From contig CAWAPS010000032.1 of NCBI GenBank assembly GCA_963783945.1, positions 682,001-746,000 on the forward strand: DNA of 64,000 bases. The letters run 5' to 3'. The notes below the pieces were generated by a model. It was given only the letters and a program-made list of their open reading frames with translations. It had not been told where the DNA came from and ran no database searches. The DNA comes from CAWAPS01 sp963783945. GTDB taxonomy: Bacteria; Actinomycetota; Acidimicrobiia; Acidimicrobiales; Palsa-688. Made by a program: the position numbers and the translations under genes. This document shows positions 1-7,145 of this stretch, piece by piece. Each line of letters starts with the position of its first letter. Within the stretch, counting starts at the first letter, position 1.

Positions 1-344
1 ATCACAGTGTCGCCCGGGGTGACGGGGGTGCCGCTGCCGGCGACAAGGGTCTGTTCGATGAGTTGCTTGGGTGGCGGGCCGGCCGGGAACGTCACCGTCG
101 GCTTGGTGTTGAACGCTCCGGTGACCTTGATCCCGGTTTTCTCTACGACGGGAGCGTCAGCGGACGTCGGCGCGCTGGCGGCGGGCGGCGAACTGGTCGG
201 CGAGGACTGGACCGATGAGGGGCTCGAGCCCGCAGCCCGGGAACTAGAGCCAGACGAGCAGGCGCTCAGCGAGATGACCGCGGCCACCAGCACTGCGAGC
301 AGTGCCGGTCCACCACGCAATCGAGTGCGCACAACGTTACCCAT
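1..344 (-). CDS. FKBP-type peptidyl-prolyl isomerase lipoprotein, N-terminal part (runs off the window)
   Basis: Reading the minus strand from an ATG at 344 gives an open frame to the window edge. The first ~30 residues form a lipoprotein signal: basic start, hydrophobic run and a lipobox ending LSAC, so the protein is probably exported and lipid-anchored. A Ser/Pro/Ala-rich linker follows (about residues 30-65). Then comes a stretch with the pattern LIEQTLVAGSGTPVTPGDTV, which resembles the beginning of actinobacterial FKBP domains. Family members catalyse cis-trans isomerisation of prolyl bonds in secreted proteins. The catalytic FKBP core lies outside the window, so activity cannot be judged here. 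Confidence 0.75.
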   Translation of the reverse strand, partial: MGNVVRTRLRGGPALLAVLVAAVISLSACSSGSSSRAAGSSPSSVQSSPTSSPPAASAPTSADAPVVEKTGIKVTGAFNTKPTVTFPAGPPPKQLIEQTLVAGSGTPVTPGDTV

Positions 345-838
345 TGGTTTCCATTCCGTCGTCAGGCAGGCAAAACGCCGAGCCTAATCTGCCAACTCCC
401 GCCAGAGTCCGCGGGGCCGATGCGAGGGCGGGGAAACCGCACCCCCCGTGGAACCTGCTGGCGCCGGGCCAAAACGACGAGATGGGCAAGCCGGAGCGCG
501 CGATCGCCGAACCTGACGTAGGGCCAGCGACGCTGTCAGGGCTCATCCAGGCCCGAGACGGAGCGTTGGGCCTCAGGAAACCGGAAGCCCCCGCCGGGAT
601 CTCGATACCCTCGCGCCAGGTCGGCGGGCGTCGGGGGCCTCGCAGACACGGGACCCGAAGTGGGCATGGACACGTGGCAAGCGATCGACGAGGAGAGACA
701 TGACCCGAAGTGTGCCCGAGGCCACGTTGTTAACGGTGGCCGAAACGGTGAAAGGTATAGGTTTCCCGATCCACGCCAAGGAGCGCATTACGTATCTGCG
801 CATCTCAGCTACAGACTCGGACTGGTCGGCGGGAGACG
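345..838. other. Gene-poor stretch between the FKBP lipoprotein and the P450 relic
   Basis: About 490 bases with no convincing gene. The open frames here are short, low in recognisable motifs and contradict one another. It should contain the promoter of the minus-strand lipoprotein (start 344) and may hold the eroded 5' end of the P450 relic that becomes recognisable from about 839. I see no RNA gene or clear repeat. Confidence 0.5.
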
Positions 839-1650
839 GTCGGGCTCGACCAGGATCCCGACGTGGCGGACGCCGGCCTGCCGGTCCCCGCCTTCGCCCG
901 GCACATGCTTGCGGTCGATCCGCCCGATCACACCCGGCTGCGCCGGCTGGTGTCGAGGCTCATCGTGCTTCATCGCCACCGCCACCAAGACGACCTGGTC
1001 GGGGTGTTGGTGACCGCCATCGACGACGACGACCAGCTGACCGAGCAGGAGCTGCTCTCCATCCTGTTCCAACTGATCGTCGCCGGCCACGACACGACCA
1101 CCAGCCGTGGATCGGCAACGGGGTCGTGGACCTCCTCGAGCACCCGGAACAGTTGGGCTTGCTGCGCCACGACCCTGACCGGATGCCGGCCGCGGTAGAG
1201 GAGCTCATCCGGTACTCGGCGCCGGTCCCCCATGCCACTTTCCGGGTCACGACCGAAGCCGTAGAGCTCGAGGGGGTGCGGATTCCGGCGGGCAAGCAGG
1301 TGCTGGTATGCCTGGGCGCGGCCAACCGCGACCCGAGCGTCATCGACGCGCCAACCGTGCTAGATATCGGGCGGGAACCCCGCCCCCACCTTGGGTTCGG
1401 GCACGGCATCCACTTCTGCCTGGGCGCCCCCCTGGCCCGGCTGGAAGGCCGAATCGCCTTGAGCGCGCTGTTCAGACGATTTCCGCAGCTCCATCTGGCG
1501 GTCAGGCGGAGTGAGCTGCGCTGGACGCACGGCGACGGGCTCGTGCTGCGGGGCCTAGAGGAACTCCCCGTCCTCCTCGGCCCAACAACGGGGCACGATA
1601 CCGGCAAGACAAAAAACCAAACGACGCAAAAAAGGAGTGTTGACGCATGA
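839..1650 (+). pseudogene. Cytochrome P450 relic with internal deletion and frameshift
   Basis: Two reading frames carry P450 pieces in the right order. From about 839 the frame gives DPDVADAGLPVPAFARHML and DPPDHTRLRRLVS, typical of the B-C helix region of bacterial P450s. The text then jumps straight to a segment just before the I-helix, so roughly 100 residues are missing. The I-helix motif AGHDTTTS is at about 1080-1106. A frameshift near 1110 moves the sequence to another frame, which carries EELIRYSAPV (ExxR helix region) and the haem-ligand loop FGHGIHFCLGAPLAR near 1390-1440. The N-terminal third is absent. A functional enzyme is very unlikely. The downstream frame ends at 1650, overlapping the ATG of the DsrE-family gene, so the two were probably once co-transcribed. 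Confidence 0.85.
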
Positions 1651-2045
1651 CCGAAACAACGATTGCCACCTCGACTGGGACACCCGACGCCAAAGTCCTG
1701 ATCTGCCTGAACCACGGTAGCGAGGAGCCAGAGAACGTCCTCATCGCCTACCTCGTCGGGGTAGAGGCACTCCGAGCAGGCAAGCAGGCGGTAATGTTCC
1801 TCACCAAAGACGGTGTCCACCTCGCCACACCCGGCTTCGCGGACAGGATCGACGTGCCTGGCGCGCCCTCCGTTGGGGCCCTCCACCAAGAGTACGTGGA
1901 CAAAGGTGGCCGGTTCTTCGCCTGCCCGGTCTGCGTGAAGACCCGAGACCTGCAAGATGCGACCTGGGTTCCCAACACTCAAGTCGCCGGCATGCCATCG
2001 GTGTACGAGTACACGACCGGCGGGGCGCTGATCTTCAACTACTGA
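1647..2045 (+). CDS. DsrE/DsrF-family (sulfur relay-like) protein
   Basis: A 132-residue protein with the alpha/beta DsrE pattern: KVLICLNHGSEEPENVLIAYLVGVEALRAGKQAVMFLT at the start, then FFACPVCVKTRDL with a Cys-Pro-Val-Cys pair, then a short beta end. Family members carry persulfide sulfur or act as small cytosolic redox/thiol proteins; a specific role cannot be assigned. The ATG overlaps the end of the P450 relic by 4 bases and is preceded by an AAAGGAG ribosome-binding site about 10 bases upstream, which fixes the start. The gene looks intact although its upstream neighbour is dead. It converges with the minus-strand genes ending at 2035/2244. Confidence 0.85.
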   Translation: MTETTIATSTGTPDAKVLICLNHGSEEPENVLIAYLVGVEALRAGKQAVMFLTKDGVHLATPGFADRIDVPGAPSVGALHQEYVDKGGRFFACPVCVKTRDLQDATWVPNTQVAGMPSVYEYTTGGALIFNY

Positions 2046-2214
2046 TTCCCGCGCCCATCGCTTTCGTGCGGAGCCCTGAATCAGCGAAGGAGGGCATAGG
2101 GAGACCACCGAACGGATCGTGCTTCCGGGCGTCACTGACCGCATCTCGGATCGTTTGGCCGAGTTCGTCGGCGGCCTCGAGCGTCCAGGTTGTCTCGAGC
2201 GACAAGCTCCGCAT
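2035..2214 (-). CDS. Possible small protein downstream of the pseudokinase-UPF0104 gene
   Basis: A 59-codon frame from ATG at 2214 to TGA at 2035. It lies 29 bases after the stop of the preceding minus-strand gene and overlaps the 3' end of the convergent DsrE gene by 11 bases. The translation (beginning MRSLSLETTW and containing TIRDAVSDARKHDPFGGLPM) is balanced in composition and its codons look like those of real genes here. I recognise no family. The only Shine-Dalgarno candidate (GAGGG) is rather far from the ATG. It could be a short accessory protein, a remnant or chance. Confidence 0.3.
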   Translation of the reverse strand: MRSLSLETTWTLEAADELGQTIRDAVSDARKHDPFGGLPMPSFADSGLRTKAMGAGISS

Positions 2215-2243
2215 AGATCTGCTGACCCTCGGTTGCCGGCCAC

Positions 2244-4730
2244 TCACACGTAGCCGCGCCCCTCGGCGACTTTGAGGCTGAGCCATCCGACGGGGATGGT
2301 CAACCAGTAGGTGAGCAGCCGGTAGATCAGAACGGCGGATGCGGCGGCACCGACGGGCATTCCGAGAGCAGACAGCCCGGCTACCAGGGCGGCCTCGAGA
2401 GCACCGAGACCCCCGGGCACGGGGGCGGCGCTGGCGACGAGGTGGCCTCCGAGGTAGACGGCCCCTACCTGGACGAACGGGAGCTGGCCGCCGAGTGCGT
2501 GCACGCACAACCAGAACGCCACGATTTGCACCATGGGGCCGCCGAGGGCGCCCACCGCGGTGAGCGCCATGTGGCGGGGACTTTTGGCCACCTCGGCGAT
2601 GGCGGCCCCGGCCGAGCGGATGAACCCCCAGATCTTGTCGTGGTAGAAACGGCGCCCCCGGGGGGTGAGACCGAACAGGGCGCAGGCGACGAGGGCCCCC
2701 GTGATGAGCACAAACACCCATTGGTGCACGTGAAAGCTGACGTGGGCGGAGGTGTGGCGCCCGGTGCGGGCGAAGAAGATGGCGACGAGCGAGAGGTTGG
2801 CGGCCAGCGCGGCGACGGATTGCAGACCGACAGAACCGGTTGCGGCGCCACTGTCCACCCCGGCCTTCTGCAGATAGCGAAAGTTGAGGGCCATGCCGCC
2901 GACGTTGTTGGGGGTGACCCGGTTCAGGAACGACCCCCCGAATGACACGACGTAGGTGGGCCTGAAAGGCAGGTGGGCGGGGATGGCACCCTGCTGGAGC
3001 AGGGTCGAGAAGGCCTGGGCCACGAACAGGGCGGGCACCGCGGCCAGCACCCACCACCAGTTGGCGTGGTGGAGGGCGCGGACGGCGGCCCCGGCATTGG
3101 CGAGCTGAGGCAAGACGAGGTAGATGACCGCGAACGCACCCAGCAGGGTCAGCGCCTTCTTCCAGGTGAAGCGAGCCAGCGGTTCGAGCTTGACGGGCGG
3201 CCCGCCCGTAGCCTGCGCCACCGCGGTCCTCAGGTCTGAGTAGAGACTGGGACGTCCCCCCGGCCTCAGCCCGGCCCTCTGCCACCCACGCGACAGGCTG
3301 GCCGACCGCGCATGGTCGTACTCCCGGACCGCCGCCCCGGTGACTGTCGACACCGCCAACGGCTGCAGGTAGGCGGCGGCAGCCGCGATGGCGGGGGTCC
3401 CCAGTCCGGCGACAGCGGAGGCCATCGTCCGATCCACGCCGACGCGCAGGGCCAGGGAGGCGAGCAGCTCCGCCACATCGCTGGCGAGCTGACGGTCGGT
3501 CGCGCCGAGCTCGGCCATGACCAGTCCGGTGAGCCAGGCCTGACACGAACCGTCGATGGTGATGTTGCTACTGCGGAGTTGCCCGTGGGCGAGTCGATGC
3601 TGGTGAAGGTGCGACACGCTCTGCCACAAATCGGCGAGCGCCGCCTCGCTGACTTCTTCCGGCGGGACGAGGTCGAGGAGTTGGCCGGCCACGTCGATCC
3701 AGGCCACAAGGGCCCCTTGCCCTCTGGCGATGGGGTAGGCGACGACGGGTTCGGGGACCCGCCCGCCTGCTCGTGCCGCCGCGACCATGGCCAGCATCTC
3801 ATGCTCCGTCGCCGACTCCACGGTTACGCCATCCCGGTCGTCTTGGGGGTCGCGGACCAGCAGCCAGCGGGTCAGACGGGCCAGCCGCTCACGGTCGCGA
3901 TCATCGGCTGCGTAGACCCGTACGGCCAGCCCAGTCCCCTCAGGAGTGGTGGCGGCGTACGTCGCCGGGCCCTCAGCTGTGGGCGGCAGCTCTTTGAGCG
4001 TGGCCACTTCGACACCGCACTCCTGGAGCGCGGCGACCACCTGGGCCCCTGTGGGTCGGCGAGATGGCTCCCCGAACATGAGCAGTATCGAGGAGCCGAC
4101 GCCGACGCCCAGAGACGCGGCGACCACCGCGTCCACGGGCAGAAATCCGCCCACGATCACCTCGATGGCCGCGGTGATGCCGGTCAGCCACCACAACCAC
4201 CGCCGCCAGCGCCGCGATAACTCCGCCCCGGCCACGGCCACGACGGCCGCCGTTCCCGCCAGCCAGGCCACGGGCGGGATGGTGACCGCCACGATTCCGT
4301 TTCGCCCGGTCAGCAGCTCGTGCCAGGTCGAAGGGTGAGAGTCTCCCAGCCACAGGTGCGAAACGATCACCCCGGCGATCGTGCCGACCGCCCCGGCGAC
4401 GACCAACTTGCCGACCGCCGCGAACCGGCGGCGGACGGCCACGGCCACGGCGATCGTCGCCGGCATGACCACCACCACCAGCTGCACGGCTGCGGTCAGG
4501 GAGTCCCGCAGCGAGGGCGGCAGAGTCACGACGGTATCGAGGAGGCCCCGCTCGGTGCTGCGCACCCCTTGGTGCGCCAGGGTAGCCACCAGCAGACCTA
4601 CCAGCAGCACGGCCAACGCCAGAACCAGCCGGAGGACGTCGGCCGCTCGACGTACGGTGGGGGGAGCGGCCAGGGGTTCGATGACGATGCGGGCATCCGC
4701 CGACGGCGGTTCGCTGACGTCAGGCTTCAT
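2244..4730 (-). CDS. UPF0104 (lysylphosphatidylglycerol synthase TM-type) membrane protein fused to a pseudokinase-like domain
   Basis: An 828-residue protein from ATG 4730, which overlaps the stop of the upstream UPF0104 gene by 11 bases. The first ~210 residues contain about six hydrophobic segments. A soluble region (~220-480) resembles an aminoglycoside-phosphotransferase/protein-kinase fold: AVRVYAADDRDRERLARL, an aspartate-poor catalytic loop HGQLRSSNITIDG where HxDLxxxN would be expected, and no clear DFG. It is therefore probably a pseudokinase. The last ~300 residues are a UPF0104/AglD-like multi-pass domain with SFLNRVTPNNVGGMALNFRYL and APVPGGLGALEAALVAGLSALG. Related domains act in lipid or envelope-glycolipid handling. 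Pairing with a second UPF0104 gene supports an envelope role; the substrate is unknown. Confidence 0.8.
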   Translation of the reverse strand: MKPDVSEPPSADARIVIEPLAAPPTVRRAADVLRLVLALAVLLVGLLVATLAHQGVRSTERGLLDTVVTLPPSLRDSLTAAVQLVVVVMPATIAVAVAVRRRFAAVGKLVVAGAVGTIAGVIVSHLWLGDSHPSTWHELLTGRNGIVAVTIPPVAWLAGTAAVVAVAGAELSRRWRRWLWWLTGITAAIEVIVGGFLPVDAVVAASLGVGVGSSILLMFGEPSRRPTGAQVVAALQECGVEVATLKELPPTAEGPATYAATTPEGTGLAVRVYAADDRDRERLARLTRWLLVRDPQDDRDGVTVESATEHEMLAMVAAARAGGRVPEPVVAYPIARGQGALVAWIDVAGQLLDLVPPEEVSEAALADLWQSVSHLHQHRLAHGQLRSSNITIDGSCQAWLTGLVMAELGATDRQLASDVAELLASLALRVGVDRTMASAVAGLGTPAIAAAAAYLQPLAVSTVTGAAVREYDHARSASLSRGWQRAGLRPGGRPSLYSDLRTAVAQATGGPPVKLEPLARFTWKKALTLLGAFAVIYLVLPQLANAGAAVRALHHANWWWVLAAVPALFVAQAFSTLLQQGAIPAHLPFRPTYVVSFGGSFLNRVTPNNVGGMALNFRYLQKAGVDSGAATGSVGLQSVAALAANLSLVAIFFARTGRHTSAHVSFHVHQWVFVLITGALVACALFGLTPRGRRFYHDKIWGFIRSAGAAIAEVAKSPRHMALTAVGALGGPMVQIVAFWLCVHALGGQLPFVQVGAVYLGGHLVASAAPVPGGLGALEAALVAGLSALGMPVGAAASAVLIYRLLTYWLTIPVGWLSLKVAEGRGYV

Positions 4731-5955
4731 GAGTCCCGGGGTGCCGGCTTCGACCGTCCGCCGAAACCGGCGGGTAGCGGCGGCGAAACAGCAGATAGGC
4801 AACCAGACCGGCGATCAGGGGCAGCCAATAGGACGCCAAACGGTAGGCGAGGGTGGCCACCAACGCCTTACCGCCGGGCACGCCGGCCAGGACGAGCAGA
4901 CCGCTCAGGCTGGCTTCGACGATGCCCAGACCGCCCGGGGTGATCGGCACCAGGGCGACAACGCCGGCAGCCGCGTAGGCCAGCAGCACCAGCGAAGGGC
5001 GGGGACGGCTGCCAGTGGCGCGCAAAGCACAGAGCAGGCAGCCGTAATCGAAACCGAGACGTCCCGCGGTCAAAACCAGCGCTCGCAGCCAATCGTGGCC
5101 CAGGGTCGTGCGGATGTCGTCGCGTTGACGCAGGAGCCGGCGGTCCAAACCAGTGATCTTGGTGTGGCGCCCGGGGAGGCTGTTCCACAGGCGTTCTACA
5201 ATCCGACCCAACAACGCCAACGGTCGGTCGCTCACCATGACCACGGCGCCGCCGGCCACGAACAGGCCGAACCCGGCCAGCCCGAGCAGGGCAGTGTGCA
5301 CCAGGCCCGGGCTCACCGGGGCGGCGCCGAGGATGGCCGGCAGGGTCAACAGCGGCAGGGCCAGCAGCCCTCCGACACCTAGCAGGGAAGCGGTGGTCAT
5401 GCCACCGACAGCGTTGTCGGTGGCGATACCGGCGGTCGCCAGCATCCGGAACTGCACGGTGGCGCCCGCTGCGTCACCGCCGGGTAACACGTTGGTTACC
5501 GCATTTCCCGTCAACCCGGCGGCCACCACCGCGAACCGCTTCCTGGTTCGCAGGGCCAGGCGCTGCAAGGCGAAGGTGCACGCGAAGCTCGCCGATTCGG
5601 CCAGGACCGAGCCAATCAGCCAAACCGGGCTGGAGCTGGACAGCTGCGGCCATGCCGCGACGACCCTGGTCAGACTGGGGAGCACCACGTAGACACCCAG
5701 GCCCGTGAGCCCGATCGCCACGACCCGGCCTACAATCCTCCCGGCGAGACCACGTTGGGCCGGCGGCTGTCCTGAAGTCGCCGGCTGATCGGATATTTCC
5801 GTCTGCCCCCCGCTACCCGGAGATCCCGATATGGCCCGCTCACTCGGTGTAGACCCGGCGACAGAGGGGTCCGGTGTTCGGCGGATCCACGACGGCCACC
5901 CCGCCCTCCTCCTGCGTTCCGATGAGCCTTTGGAATCCGTCAACCTCCACCTCAC
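4720..5955 (-). CDS. UPF0104-family (flippase/LPG-synthase TM-like) membrane protein
   Basis: About 411 residues with a polar, possibly disordered start (~70 residues, rich in Ser, Pro, Gly, Arg), then 7-8 membrane segments. UPF0104 signatures are FAVVAAGLTGNAVTNVLPGGDAAGATVQFRML and VALVPITPGGLGIVEASLSGLLVLAGVPGG. The start is uncertain: the frame opens with TTG/GTG codons (5958/5955) and no good ribosome-binding site, so the real start could be further in. The downstream pseudokinase-UPF0104 gene overlaps its 3' end, implying translational coupling and joint function, perhaps in moving or modifying an envelope lipid. The 88-bp repeat copy at 6063-6150 lies about 110 bases upstream of the start. 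Confidence 0.78.
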   Translation of the reverse strand: MRWRLTDSKGSSERRRRAGWPSWIRRTPDPSVAGSTPSERAISGSPGSGGQTEISDQPATSGQPPAQRGLAGRIVGRVVAIGLTGLGVYVVLPSLTRVVAAWPQLSSSSPVWLIGSVLAESASFACTFALQRLALRTRKRFAVVAAGLTGNAVTNVLPGGDAAGATVQFRMLATAGIATDNAVGGMTTASLLGVGGLLALPLLTLPAILGAAPVSPGLVHTALLGLAGFGLFVAGGAVVMVSDRPLALLGRIVERLWNSLPGRHTKITGLDRRLLRQRDDIRTTLGHDWLRALVLTAGRLGFDYGCLLCALRATGSRPRPSLVLLAYAAAGVVALVPITPGGLGIVEASLSGLLVLAGVPGGKALVATLAYRLASYWLPLIAGLVAYLLFRRRYPPVSADGRSRHPGTHEA

Positions 5956-6279
5956 CAAACCATAGCCCGCCCCGGCGCCGCCTCGAGCGAGGTGGAGGTC
6001 GGAGGTGGACGTCAGGTGAGGACCTCAGAACTGGACGGCAACGGCGGGCGCAGAGACCGTGCACGATTTCTCGTAGACCTTTTGTTTTATCGGAGCCAAA
6101 TCGCACGGGATGCGGGCAAGACGACTACGAGATTCCAAAAGTACTACGAGACTTTCCGTCATCGCCCCGGGTCGCGTCCCGCATCGCCCACGCCCCGTAT
6201 CGGGGCGGCGGCTCCGAGGTGAGCCTTGCGAGTCGTCGCGTTCGCGGCGGTCACTCCGGCGGCTCACCCGGGCGCGTTT
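5956..6279. other. Intergenic stretch carrying repeat copy A
   Basis: About 320 bases between the end of the PPK2 gene (6280) and the start of the UPF0104 gene, both on the minus strand. It contains an AT-rich 88-bp palindromic repeat (6063-6150), which contrasts with the GC-rich flanks. I see no gene here. The promoter of the UPF0104 pair and a terminator for the ATPase-PPK2 operon should lie here. Confidence 0.5.
6063..6150 (-). repeat. 88-bp imperfect palindromic repeat, copy A
   Basis: Read on the minus strand, this segment begins CTCGTAGTACTTTTG and ends GTCTACGAGAAATCGT. The same two ends and a central GTGCGA occur in copy B at 55398-55485 with identical total length. My hand count is 70 of 88 identical positions, ungapped. 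The two ends are inversely related to each other (CTCGTAG / CTACGAG), so the unit is itself a loose palindrome. It is AT-rich relative to the flanks and lies just upstream of the UPF0104 operon. Confidence 0.85.
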
Positions 6280-7140
6280 TTAAAACGGAGTGGGAATGTG
6301 CCGCAGAGCCAAATGCGACTCTCTGTAGTCACCTGGGCGTTGGCGCTTCGGCAGGGTGACCTCGGGCATCGCCAGGGGCTGATAGGGGAGCTGGCTGAGC
6401 ATGTGGCTGACCACGTTGAGCCGGCCTCGTTGCTTGTCGTCGGTGTTAGCGATGTACCAGGGGGCCCAGGCCGTGTCGGTCGCAGCAAACATGGCATCCC
6501 GGGCTCTGGAGTAGTCGTACCAGCGGCTATAGGACTTCAAGTCCATGTCCGACAGCTTCCAGATCTTCCGTGGGTCGTGCATCCGACTCTCCAGGCGGCG
6601 GGTCTGCTCGTCGGCGCTGACTTCGAGCCAGTACTTGAGCAGGATGACCCCGGAGTCGACCATGGCTTTCTCCACTGCTGGCACCTGGGCGAGGAATCGG
6701 TCGGTCTCCTCCGGTGTGCAGAAGCCCATGACCCGTTCGACCCCGGCCCGGTTGTACCAGCTGCGATCGAAGATCACGACCTCGCCGGCTGCCGGTAGAT
6801 ACGGGAGGTAGCGCTGCACGTACATCTGCGACTTCTCCCGCTCCGTGGGAGCGGGCAGGGCGATGACACGAAACACCCGTGGGCTGACGCGCTCGGTGAT
6901 CCGTTTGATCGTGCCGCCCTTGCCGGCGGTGTCCCGACCTTCGAACACGATGCAGATCTTGGCTCCGGTCGATTTCACCCACTCCTGAAGCGCGACCAGC
7001 TCGCCGTGAAGGATTCTCATCTCCTGCTCGTAGAGCTTGCGCTTCATTTTGGGGGGCGGCCCGGACTCGGCGTCCTGACGGCGCCCCGATGCTGCGGATT
7101 CAGGGTGCGATTGCTTGTCGGGGTGTTTCTTATTGGTCAT
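6280..7140 (-). CDS. ppk2: Polyphosphate kinase 2 (PPK2) family protein
   Basis: A 286-residue P-loop kinase. A charged ~35-residue start precedes the core. Walker A GRDTAGKGG is at about residues 68-76, the lid region follows with ITERVSPRVFRVIALPAPTEREKSQ, and Walker B FDRSWYNRAGVERVMGF is at 124-140. The length and motifs match one-domain PPK2 enzymes, which use polyphosphate to phosphorylate nucleotides (or make polyphosphate); nucleotide preference (ADP/GDP versus AMP) cannot be set from motifs alone. The ATG at 7140 follows the stop of the P-type ATPase by only 5 bases, so the two are almost certainly one operon. This suggests polyphosphate-derived nucleotide supply for, or co-regulation with, the pump. 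Confidence 0.92.
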   Translation of the reverse strand: MTNKKHPDKQSHPESAASGRRQDAESGPPPKMKRKLYEQEMRILHGELVALQEWVKSTGAKICIVFEGRDTAGKGGTIKRITERVSPRVFRVIALPAPTEREKSQMYVQRYLPYLPAAGEVVIFDRSWYNRAGVERVMGFCTPEETDRFLAQVPAVEKAMVDSGVILLKYWLEVSADEQTRRLESRMHDPRKIWKLSDMDLKSYSRWYDYSRARDAMFAATDTAWAPWYIANTDDKQRGRLNVVSHMLSQLPYQPLAMPEVTLPKRQRPGDYRESHLALRHIPTPF

Positions 7141-7145
7141 CTCGC

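Noticed and set aside
960..2243. 427-codon minus-strand frame across the P450 relic and DsrE gene
   Set aside because: No motif, Arg/Ser-rich, and antisense to recognisable P450 and DsrE sequence.
2215..3546. Long minus-strand open frame overlapping the UPF0104-pseudokinase gene
   Set aside because: It is Arg/Pro/Gly-rich shadow translation of the real gene in another frame; only its last 59 codons lie outside that gene and are listed separately.
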